NCBI GenBank assembly: GCA_947846985.1
Contig: CANTUZ010000002.1
Span: 14,394,087 to 14,458,086 of the forward strand
Reading direction: 5' to 3'
Length of the DNA: 64,000 bases
DNA from: Fratercula arctica
Taxonomy: Eukaryota; Chordata; Aves; Charadriiformes; Alcidae
Shown: positions 35,717 through 45,500 of the stretch, in pieces
Layout of the letters: each line of letters begins with the position of its first letter
Position numbering within the stretch: the first letter of the stretch is position 1
The notes under the pieces: generated by a model
What the model saw: the letters and a program-made list of their open reading frames with translations, nothing else
What the model was told of the DNA's origin: nothing
Database searches by the model: none
Program-made: the position numbers and the translations under genes

Positions 35717-36079
35717 TTATAGTGCATAGCAATTATCCCACACCTCCATAGCACACAGGGATCCAGGATTTCTCTCCGCAGCCATGGAGGCTCTGCCTGC
35801 CCCAAGCAGCAGTGCGCTGGAACAGGCTCCCCGGCTGACTCGGCAGCAGGATGGGTGCATCCACAGAGCTGGGTTTAAGATAATGAGTTGCTCCGAGCAG
35901 TAGGTTACTTTGAGCATGGTGCTTTTTCCAGACTTTTCAGGTTTCTCTGCTGTCGGTAAGGGCTTGTCTCCCCTCACCCCAGACCACCGGCACCTCCTGA
36001 GGGGAGCACAGGGTCTGTGCCAGGGGAGGGCACAGCCGCTGCCCCATTGCGCTGCCTCTCTGCCAGCAGCTCTCTGCAT
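35717..36079 (-). CDS. Doubtful 120-codon open frame, GC-rich patch
   Basis: Reads on the minus strand from an ATG (complement of 36077-36079) to TAA at 35717-35719, 120 codons. It is the longest complete ATG-to-stop frame I would consider in the window. The product is rich in A, R, C and S (it starts MQRAAGREAAQWG) with no signal peptide, membrane segment or known motif. The patch is the most GC- and CpG-rich part of the neighbourhood, which by itself lengthens open frames; the plus strand is open there too. The start context is weak (T at -3, C at +4). Most likely not a gene. It could also be part of a first exon or a small unmethylated patch. Confidence 0.12.
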   Translation of the reverse strand: MQRAAGREAAQWGSGCALPWHRPCAPLRRCRWSGVRGDKPLPTAEKPEKSGKSTMLKVTYCSEQLIILNPALWMHPSCCRVSRGACSSALLLGAGRASMAAERNPGSLCAMEVWDNCYAL

Positions 36080-37206
36080 TCAACCCAGATGCTGTTTTCT
36101 TTTCCTGAAACACTGTTTACTTGGCTTTGAAGACAAGCCAGCTGTGGCCATACTCAAAGCCATACTGACCGGAGACAGTCTTATTTCTGCTCTGTGTACC
36201 CCCACGTCATGAGCACGCAAATGCATGGGTTGCCCTGATACGGTACCTGAGAAGACGGTCTTACCCTTCAATTCACAGAGCATCAAATCAGGGAACAGCT
36301 ATTTTCCTGCTCTTAAATAAAAGCTATTATAATACTTGTAAATTTTTAAAGAAACGATTAGTGTTATGAGTCCTGTTCAAAACAGCCAAATGTTAAGCAT
36401 TATCCTTTTCACATCCCATTCCCTTGGCCAAGTTCTCTATACATGTAATATATACTTAATATTTATGATGAAGAAATTCAGAGCTTGAGGAAAAAAAAAA
36501 AAAAGAATAATAAATGTAGTGGAGCTCAGTGTTAAACATCTGACATAACCCTGCAAAGTACCTCAATCCTGGTCCATGAGATTTCTATCATTCCAATTGT
36601 GGTACCCTTTTGAAGTGAGACTGATAAATTCATCAAATTCCATGGCACTTCTCTGAGTTTTGTAAATATGTACCAAGGTAAAGTGACCAAATTCATTCCC
36701 ACTGGTGACCTAGGACAAGATGAAAACAGTAAGATATTTAAGTAAGGAAGGATTGAGCATTAATTCTCCACAGCTCTTAGCTGCCCCTACAAATACCTGC
36801 TAAATGATGCAATAAACTTTCAAAGATCCCAATAAGTGGCACTACAAGTGGAGACTCTGGAAGAAAGGCTGCCCGGATTCAAATGGATAAAATATTCCAT
36901 TACAAATTACAGTACACATCTGCTGCAATAATTTGTGTCAATCAAATCGTCCTAAAGAAAACAGTCAATATCAAATAAGATTCTGTAGTCAATGGGCCAT
37001 AGTCATTTCTGGTGTTGTTCCACTGAGGTTAATGGAGTTGGAAGGGGAATGGGCTTAGCCTTGTATAAATAAAACATAATAGGGAAACAGTATGCCATCT
37101 GGAAAATAAATGGAGGAAATAGAGGGAAAATGCTAATCTAACACATCCAGAGTTCCAATTTCTCCTTTGGTATCTGCACTATCTAATGAGCAGCTGCATG
37201 AAGTTA
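36080..37206. other. Unique DNA with old repeat relic
   Basis: No gene seen. A poly-A run lies at 36491-36504, and the decayed palindromic-family repeat lies at 36980-37050. Confidence 0.5.
36980..37050 (+). repeat. Old palindromic-family repeat relic
   Basis: Contains TCTGTAGTCAATGGGCCATA and TTCTGGTGTTGTTCCACTGA followed by GGTTAATGGAGTTGGAAGG. It resembles the palindrome-bearing text CTGGTGTAACTCCACTGA-AGTCAATGGAGTT found widely in amniote genomes. Similar but weaker traces occur at 12461, 18394, 22341, 45808, 55540, 56801 and 59661. I cannot name the family. Confidence 0.5.
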
Positions 37207-37249
37207 TCACTGGTTTTCAGGAAAACAGAATCCTATCTCAGGGCAGCCC
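37207..37249 (+). repeat. 43-bp direct repeat, copy 1
   Basis: A 43-base sequence beginning TCACTGGTTTTCAGG and ending CAGGGCAGCCC. It recurs without a single mismatch at 38496-38538, 1289 bases downstream, in the same orientation. The flanks differ on both sides (AAGTTA before and ACAGG after this copy). Not a simple repeat and not part of CR1. Confidence 0.97.
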
Positions 37250-38017
37250 ACAGGTCTGAGCATTACTACAGCTCTAAAAGGCTCTCTTCCAGCTCATTAA
37301 TTTCCCTTGATCTTACTGTCCATTCCTGATTTAATAGATTCCGTTTTCCTTCTGTAAAAAGAATGGTGACCCAGGGAAACATTTCTCTTTAATGCACCCC
37401 ATGGCTTAGTTTTTTCAGGCATTTCCTGGTCTCCCAAGGAAAATATTTCCCATAGACCTTTTACTCATACTACAATAACATATTCCCTTATGAGCTCTGA
37501 ATCATCACCCTTTAAGTATACATTTTCTGGTCCCTTTGTTCTGCTTTCCCATAGACTGATGAAGAGACTGTAACTCCAGAGTTTGCCTTCTTTTATTTTT
37601 AGTAACGTTATTCAATAGACTCACCTAAAATTTGGTGGGTTTCCTTAAATCTTATTCTCTGTCACCCTACTCAATACAATTACCTCTCTTGTATCTTGTG
37701 GCATTGTTCTTTTAAATAATATCAGAACTAATACCATTTGTATAACTATGTATACACATATAAAACTCAGAGCTTATATCTCTAGATAGCCCACAATTGG
37801 TGTCTGTGATATCATTCCCTACTTCTGTATAATTATTGTCATATAGGTAGGTATATATAAGTATGCATACATGTCCAAACAAAATTAGGAAAAAGAATGA
37901 GGTACACTCAAAAAATGGTATTCAGGTCTTATGATCTGGAGATTATGCAAAGGAGAATATATAAATTAGCATATTTGACTACAATCATACGAGATATCTT
38001 ACAAAATTTAATAAAGC
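37250..38017. other. Unique AT-rich DNA between repeat copies
   Basis: AT-rich unique sequence with no gene or known repeat seen. It leads up to the exon candidate at 38018. Confidence 0.5.
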
Positions 38018-38146
38018 ATGGGAAAAATAAGTGATTTTGCTGAAATGTTTGATGAAATTAACAAAGAAATTTCAGCTCTGGAGGAATTCTACAAAAAGGT
38101 CCAACCCCTGGATGTGAAATTCCAGAGACAACTTTTGATTTCAGAG
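38018..38146 (+). CDS. Candidate first coding exon, unknown protein
   Basis: An ATG in strong context (A at -3, G at +4) opens 43 codons that end exactly at a possible donor, GAG|GTAATC. An in-frame TAA lies three bases before the ATG, so an upstream coding extension in this frame is excluded unless it is spliced. The peptide is hydrophilic and helix-prone: it starts MGKISDFAEMFDE, continues INKEISALEEFYKKV and ends FQRQLLISE. The acidic/basic alternation and mixed third-base usage (GTC, CCC, CTG, GTG, TTC, CAG, GAG) look more like a real intracellular helical or coiled-coil protein than random AT-rich sequence. I do not recognise it. Unspliced, the frame continues to 38227 (69 residues) with a basic tail. 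The donor lacks G at +5, and no second exon was identified. It lies between the two copies of the 43-bp repeat. Confidence 0.3.
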
Positions 38147-38227
38147 GTAATCAATTCTAACAGAATATTTCTAAAGTCTAAGAGGAAAGGGAGATGTGAC
38201 AGACATACTGCATCTCTGACACTGTGA

Positions 38228-38495
38228 AGGACATTCACCCTAGGTAGCTGCAGAGGTGTAGGATGTGGACATTTACAGCTCAGGGGCTCCTCTGGTGACT
38301 CTTGTAAGCAATAGAGAGGAATATGCATTTTTCTTTTGGGGAGCAGTTCATCTGACCTAGTGTAGCTATCTATGTTATGGTGAGATTGATTTAGCCTTAA
38401 TTCTTATTGACTATATTTCCTAGTTGTCCATTGGTTTTAAAGAAACCCATGGTGACCAGCTCAGATTTAATAAAACGCTTCCCAACACTGAATTG
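38228..38495. other. Unique DNA, nothing recognised
   Basis: A short stretch between the exon candidate and repeat copy 2. Nothing recognised. Confidence 0.5.
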
Positions 38496-38538
38496 TCACT
38501 GGTTTTCAGGAAAACAGAATCCTATCTCAGGGCAGCCC
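38496..38538 (+). repeat. 43-bp direct repeat, copy 2
   Basis: Identical to 37207-37249. The left flank is CTGAATTG and the right flank runs straight into a perfect 12-bp inverted repeat (38539-38568). That neighbour makes this copy the likelier inserted one, templated from copy 1. Confidence 0.97.
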
Positions 38539-38568
38539 TGAGACAGACTATTATCCTAGTCTGTCTCA
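38539..38568 (+). other. Perfect 12-bp hairpin beside repeat copy 2
   Basis: TGAGACAGACTA (38539-38550) and TAGTCTGTCTCA (38557-38568) are exact reverse complements around the loop TTATCC. It abuts the last base of repeat copy 2, so the duplication and the hairpin probably arose in one complex replication or repair event. Confidence 0.9.
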
Positions 38569-39804
38569 TATGCAGAAGAATTATTTCGTAGCAAAAATTG
38601 GAATTAAAAGTAGCATGACCTGCCTAGGCAGAGCAGGAAACAAGTCCGATGATTCATTACATGGATTTTCCCATCTGAATCATCTCTGACTACATGTTTA
38701 GGGAATGTTGTGATGAGGATGGCATTATTTTCAATTTTCAGTTTAATTTTAATCATAGATGTTGAGCACATCTTTCCAAAATCATGGGACAACTTTCTTG
38801 TAGAAGCAGTGATCTCAATGTCAATGACTTGGTCAAGCTTTACCAGAGATCAGATTTGAAACAACTAAATCATTCTCTCTCCCCTTAGACAGGATGGTTA
38901 CAACATGGCATCCATTTCTGTCATAAATTATTATATAGCGTTGTTTCACTGAGCAAGAATACAACAGGCTTTCAGAAGTGAAAAGCTTTGTGAGGTTCAA
39001 GGGATTAGGGTGTAAGTGCTCAACTTCCTCTCCCTTTGAGATTTCAGGAAAGCTCACCTCTGATGCGGAAATTTATGTTATTTTCATTTGGCCTGAAAAA
39101 AATAATTCTGAAAAAAACTGCCCCCACCTCTCTGTCTCCACACCAACGACAATTGGAGTCTGAAATTTGAGAATCAATCAATTTTTTACAAAGTAACTTA
39201 CTACATTCAAATATTACAAACCTGATCTTGACAGATTCCAGCATAAAACCAAGCTGAATTTTATAAATCAAGCCAACGTCTGGGACTGTTGGGAGAGCTG
39301 GGTTGGTCTGGCTTACACCTGCAGTTGGTCGGCACACAAGCTTTCCCTTCTCCGGAATCAGTCACCTTACATTACGAACATGAACATTATAGAGACAACA
39401 ACTGGCAGATGCCCCTTCAACCAACAGTTGTAAATCAATCCTTCATAAATCAAAATCACTAGTTTTTCTTTTAAGGCATTTTTCCTGCTGAAGTTAACTC
39501 TGTTGAGGAGTTTTGCCAACCTGTACACAGTGAAAAAGAAGCCAAGGCAGCACAACATGCTTTTCTGCGTTATTTGTCTTTTTCACTCTAATGCTGGTTT
39601 CTTTATTTCCCCCATGGCACTTTCTCTTTTACAGAATAAAAGAGAGCAGGAGGAGTTTTGTAAAACTGTATCTCAGACTTTCTGTTCCCAGTTTCATTTC
39701 CAAGGTATCTCTCTTTGTAATTCGGCTTTGCTGCACAGCCCACACCCACTCATGTTGATGTTTTACAGAAGAGCTGCACAGTGCCAATTTCACACTTGCT
39801 GTGC
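38569..39804. other. Unique AT-rich DNA, no gene seen
   Basis: No supported gene. Several short open frames on both strands overlap one another (38833-39057, 39044-39337, 39503-39907) without domain patterns. The last of these runs into the CR1 copy. Confidence 0.5.
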
Positions 39805-40142
39805 AGAATCACAGAATCACAGAATGGTAGGGTCTGGAAGGGACCTCTGGAGATCATCTAGTCCAACCCCCCTGCCAAAGCAGGTTCACCCGGAGCAGGT
39901 TGGATAGGAACGCATCCATGCGGGCTTTGAATGTCTCCAGAGAAGGAGACTCCGCCACCTCTCTGGGCAGCCTGTTCCAGTGCTCTGCCACCCTCAAAGG
40001 AAAGAAGTTTTTCCTCATGTTGAGATGGAATTTCCTGTGTTCCAGTTTGTGCCCATTGACCCTTATCCTGTCGCTGGGCACCACTGAAAATAGTCTGCCC
40101 CCTCATCTTGACACGCACCTTTTAGATATTTATAAGATACGA
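39805..40142 (-). mobile_element. CR1 LINE, 5'-truncated 3' end
   Basis: Starts on the plus strand with AGAATCACAGAATCACAGAA, the reverse complement of the CR1 terminal octamer repeats, then GGTCTGGAAGGGACCTCTGG and ATCATCTAGTCCAACCCCC. Further in, GGCAGCCTGTTCCAGTGC and AGAAGTTTTTCCTCATGTTG are CR1 ORF2-end text. On the minus strand a 76-codon piece of the ORF2 C-terminus is still open (about 39854-40084; it contains [20 protein letters not shown]), as in other avian CR1 copies. The copy ends without a 5' part near 40142, so it is dead on arrival. It is better conserved than the other CR1 pieces here, so it is probably the youngest. Confidence 0.95.
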
Positions 40143-42515
40143 TGTGGCGAGGATGCACTGACCGAGCAGGTGTCTGAAGCTGGACCTGTGGTACCTTTCT
40201 TCACTTACCATCAATGGATAGTGTGCCTAGGTAAGGATCATACAGTCCTCAGTGATTAAAGAGCTACTTATTTCCCAGCTATACACAGATGAATAAAGAC
40301 AGGAAAGCAAAAGAAAAGAAAAAAGAAAAAGAAAAAAAAAAGAAACGGAAGTCTCTGTACACATAAATACTGCACCCCCATACTGTCAGACCACATTCTA
40401 ATTAGAGGGTCCAATTCACACTTGTTACCCTTTCTAGGTTCATTTCTGATTAACCACACTAACATCACAAAAAGCCACAGGCTTGCTTGAACAGAAATTA
40501 AGATGCAGAGTTAGCATTCTTTTCTGCTGAAATCAAAGATGGTTTTTACTTTGGCCTGACAAATGCATACAGCACTGTGTGCAGAAACACCACTTTAACA
40601 AAACCTACAAAACTTACTTTTGCTCACTTACATAATTATTGAACACATAGTTTAATACATTAGAAAAAAATTCTTACTGGTTGCAGAAGCAATTTGCTTC
40701 AAAATCACACCATTGCTTATTATCATATTACCATGGTTATGTTGCAGTTACATCTGAGGATTACATATCATTACTAACTACTCCAGCAAACAACCCAAGC
40801 ATACTACATTATCAAAACCAAATTGTGTTGGGTTTCCATTTTGGGGTTTTTTTTTTTGTTTTGTTTTGTTTTTTTAACCAACAAGACTATGACAACCCTC
40901 TGGGTAATAGGATACTTTCTATATAGTAATGACCTTACAGTGCAGTTCACTTCTGTGGTGATCATCATTGGTGTGAATTTTACCTAATTGTGTTTCCACA
41001 CGCCTAAGACATCCCCACTCTGACAGACATGACTAGTAACCAGTAATTTATTGCAAAGCAGCTGAGCTGTGTGGATACTAAGGGAAACCTCACACTGCTG
41101 AATTTGTGAGTGTCCTATAAAGGTCCTTTTCCTTCTTACTCCTCATGGCAACTTCTTGCCAGAGGAATAGCAGCACTTCACTGGAAGAAACTGGATTGTG
41201 GAGAGGCTCCTGATACTGCCATCAGGTCACCTGGACCTCAGCTGGCAGCAGGAGCAGACCCTGTGGATGGCTTGGAGACCTGGCACACGCCAGAGAGGCA
41301 TGCATCGCCCCAGTGCTTGGCCTCTGCACCAGTACGGCACTGGGAGACATCCACTCATCAATAGCCACCCACTGACCTCATGTCCCTCCCTGGACCAGTT
41401 CTGCTGAAGTCAGTGATTAACAGCATCAGCTATTAACTTCTGTATGTAATTTTAGTTGGAAAAGTCTGTTAGGCAAACATCTTTATGATGGGTTTTAGGG
41501 ACTTCACCCCTGTGCAATTTGTTCATGTTCAGTCCCCTCCCACAGCGCAAGGCAGGCTCTGACCTCTGGCTCCGTTCGGCAGAGAGTTACAGCCATCACA
41601 GGGATGTCCAGGGAGGAGGGAAAGCAACAAAATCCACTGTATGGTTGTGCTGTGTTGTCTCCAGTAACACCAGGATGACCTTCATTTCTGATGCTTCTTT
41701 TAGATACTAATCTGTTAGTGTTTGAGAAAACCTTTTCAGTAATTCATCGTTCCTTTATCAACATTTGTGAGAAGGAAAACTTTACCATCCTTAGAGAGAG
41801 CCAGGGTACGGGTATGGAATAAAGTGTGAAACCATTTCAGCTTCTCTATACTAGGTGAGATCTTCTCATCCCTTGAAAACCAGAAGTATCCAAACATCCC
41901 ACTACTTGGGCAGTGTGAACACATGGACTTTCAGCACTGATGTGTCACCTCTGAAGCATTGCTTCTGTACAGTATAGTTAATAAATGTAATTCAGTGTGT
42001 ACAGAATTTCTTTTAAATAGTTAAGGCAAGGCAAAGCACATGTGATCTCCTTGTGCAAAGAAAATTAAATTGGTTTGTAAAAGCCTGCTCCTTCCCAGAA
42101 AGGACTGGAAATACCACATTGTCTAATAAAGCTATTTTTGCAGTCAGTTTTACCTTTGTACTTCCCAAGAGGTGCTCATCCAGCCAGATTCAGATAACCT
42201 GGAATTTGAGTCACAGTCACAATTTTTAAGGGGGAGAGGTTTGATCGTCCTCCTCCACACCTCATGCTTTACAGTAAGAGCTGAAATGATCCCACAAGCA
42301 CTGCTTTTCACGTAACCCACATGACGAGCGTGTTACAGTGAAGGTTACAGTTTATTTTGAGCCTGCTGTGTCATTCACGCTTGGCCTGAGGCTTACCCGT
42401 ATAACCAGTGGTCTTGGCAGTAAGTCAGAGTGGCAGCACTTTAGGTTAGAGTGGCCTCACTCAAGTGTCTAAATGCAATCAACATTTTAGAGCCAAAGAA
42501 CCAACACTAAATACA
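40143..42515. other. Unique DNA, no gene seen
   Basis: No supported gene. Contains an A/G-rich tract (about 40306-40345), a T-rich TTTTG tract (about 40846-40876) and a GC-richer part (41190-41400) that is open in two overlapping frames without a recognisable protein. Confidence 0.5.
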
Positions 42516-42534
42516 CCCCCCCCCCCCCCCCCCC
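42516..42534 (+). repeat. Pure 19-C homopolymer
   Basis: Nineteen consecutive C, then GCCC. Long C/G runs are much rarer in vertebrate DNA than A/T runs and are unstable in copying and sequencing, so the exact length is uncertain. Confidence 0.9.
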
Positions 42535-45500
42535 GCCCTTTTCCCTCAGCCACATTTTCATTCGGTTAATTAACTTTATTTTCCTTTGATTTGTTTGCAG
42601 ACAACAGAAAACTATTTAAACAAAGTCCTCCACTGGATAGGGTTATTGATGTTAAAAGGGAAAGGAAATTGCTTAGCTTTTTCTGCGAAGAACTTCAAAA
42701 AAGAAATGGCTGAAGGAAAGCACTGAGTTAATTGTATTCTTGCAAAGCTGACACTAACATCTTTCAACTTTCTTATCATTTTAGGAGCTCTGGGAAGCTC
42801 TAATTATTAGCTGTGAGCCAAACACCAATTATTATTATTTTTTTTAAGATACAAGCAAACCCCTCAGCCTTGTGTGCTACCTTCCCAGGCAGTGCATAGC
42901 TGGGCTGTTCTCTGGCCATGGGAGGGGATGGGCAGCACGGCTTCCCCAGCCCCAGCCAAGAGCTAGTGGTCATCCACAGCCACATCTGTCTTACTGGGCA
43001 AGACGGGGGCATCTCCAAATGCTGAGCTGACACTAATGGGGGTCTAAGAAATCCCAGGTGCTGACACTAGTGCAAATAAATCTCACTTTGGTTGTTTAAC
43101 TCTGTGTTCTCTATTGGCCCTAATAGCACCAGCTAAAAAATTATTTATTTTTTTTTTTTTTTTTAAAGGAGACTGATTTTAGCTCTGGTGCCAACATCCA
43201 TAAATGCCTCACAACAGCCAAGGTGTAGTGTTACTTCCTTCATATGTAAATTTTACACAATAGTAAATGTCAGAGTTGGACTTCAGTGCCTCAAAACATT
43301 CCTCTTCAGTTTATGATTAGCTGCAAATAAAGCAAATTATTTGGGAGGGGAAGGGTTTCAAGTTAGACACCATATTTCAATCTCATAATTTAAATTACTT
43401 GCACATTTTTGAGAGTTTTCTTGCTCTGTCTTCTGCTGACATATCTTGTTAAAATAAAATAAATAAAAACATTAGGCTTATCGTTATTTTTTGGTGCATT
43501 ATTTATCCAGGAAAGAAATTCTGGCATCTCATTTTATAGGGAATCGGTCAATTGCTTCAAACATCAGCTTTGGAGTTGATTACTTCCAAAGGCCTACCAA
43601 AGCTTTTCCTTTCATGTTTTCAGAGCATCAAGGACAAACAGTAAATGTTCATGAAGAACTTAGGTAAAGCAGAATATGGTAGTGTTGTACTTTGGATTAT
43701 CTCTGTTTCAGTTAAATTAAATAGAGACACTTAATAAATAAAATAGGCAGCAACAGAAATATACTGTCTAGAGAAAGAAGATTTGCAGTGCTTACTCAAT
43801 GAAATGTTGATAGGGTGAAAAGGTGTAGGAAATTGGAAGTGTTTCCAAAAGAATTGTGCATAGCTGTAAATGATATGTGGTCAAACATGCGTGAATTCTA
43901 AATGCTCAAGATTCAATTTTTAACTAAAAGCTAGGCAAAGAATGAGTATATCAGGTTGTCTGATATTCAGACTGGAAATCTCTCTTGAAAGGACGGTGCG
44001 TGACTGATCAAGCCTGTTCAGAGGTGCTGACTTGGGAAGGGCTGAAGAAGCTAAAATGAGCAATTTAACAAACAATGGAATTAAAATTTAACCTCCAACC
44101 TGAATAAGATTCCCTAAAAACACAAAAGAGCAAACATCAGCAACTCCCCAGAAGTATTTTAAGGTAATTAAAAGATGCCTTTCACATTATAAAAGTCTCT
44201 CTGAGGGACTTGGCAAACTAATTTGTGAATGTAAACATAGATTGACAATACAATTCAAATAATAAATCTTATTTTGGAAGAACAGCTTTATGCTTATGAA
44301 ATACTTTTCCATCTGTTTAACGTGTATAGTTTATTCCCCTTCGGCAGTTTTCTTTCTAACTTTAATATACTTGAATATTGCTCTCTTGTACAACCAAGTA
44401 ATGCTACTGATTTCAGGGGAGTACTCTGACATGGTCATTTTATACTAAACTAAAGACTTAAGCAATGGTTTTCCTTCACTTTGTGTGAAACAGGGACTTA
44501 AAGAAGACAGTGGTATCTTAACACATGCTACGCTCATATTAAAGAGCATAGCATTTTCCCTGAGAGCTTTTTGCTTTTTTTTTCTTTTTTTTCCTTCATT
44601 ATTAAATGTAAACTGAATATTCACTGCTTGTGTTGGGGGAGTTTTTGGTATATAACACCATGCATCCATTGTAAAGTGAAGGTACATTTGGGGAGCTTTT
44701 TTTTCCCCTCACTAATCATTTTATTGTCTATAAATTATGTTTGACTGGAAGAGTATAAACAAATGCCATTCTAGCACTCAACACCTGACTCTCATTCAAA
44801 GGATCTATTATGTTAACATAAATATAAATGCATGCATATAAATATTTACATGTAAAACCACATTTTTTCTTCTTACAAACTGCACATTAATAACAGTTTT
44901 GTGTTGACAGCAACTAGACAGGGATATTTTCAGGAATGTTTTTCTTGGACTAACTAGCAAAACCTTTAATTATAGGTGATAGCTCCTAAATGACTGAAGG
45001 CAACTACGGGACACAATAGCTCATATCTCTGCAGTTCCATTACAGAGAAAGTACCTGGGATTCTGGAAACATTATAATCATGATAGTGCAGCTCTTAACA
45101 TAAGTTGATTTGCCTTACTGAGAAGATTTATAGCTGAAACACAGAAGTGTGGAATAACAAAACTGCCAGATCCCAGATAGCTCACCTCATCCATCCCCCT
45201 GGTCATCCCGAGATACTTTTAGAACTTTTTCTTAAGAATTTATTTTAATAGGAGTTCACAAAGTCCCATGGGCACTTTGGCTCAGTGAATCACCGCTAGT
45301 GTTTTTGCTTACATTAGAAGCCATTCCTGATATCTAAAATGTGTCACACTGAAATTCAACTATTTCATGTATTTCTTACTGGTTTTGCCTTGCACAGTGA
45401 GAATAAATTCTTCCATTCTTCTATAGCAGAATTTTATGTATTCTGTACTCAAATCCCAAAGCCCATCTCCCTCAACCTTCCGTCATTTAGACTATACAAT

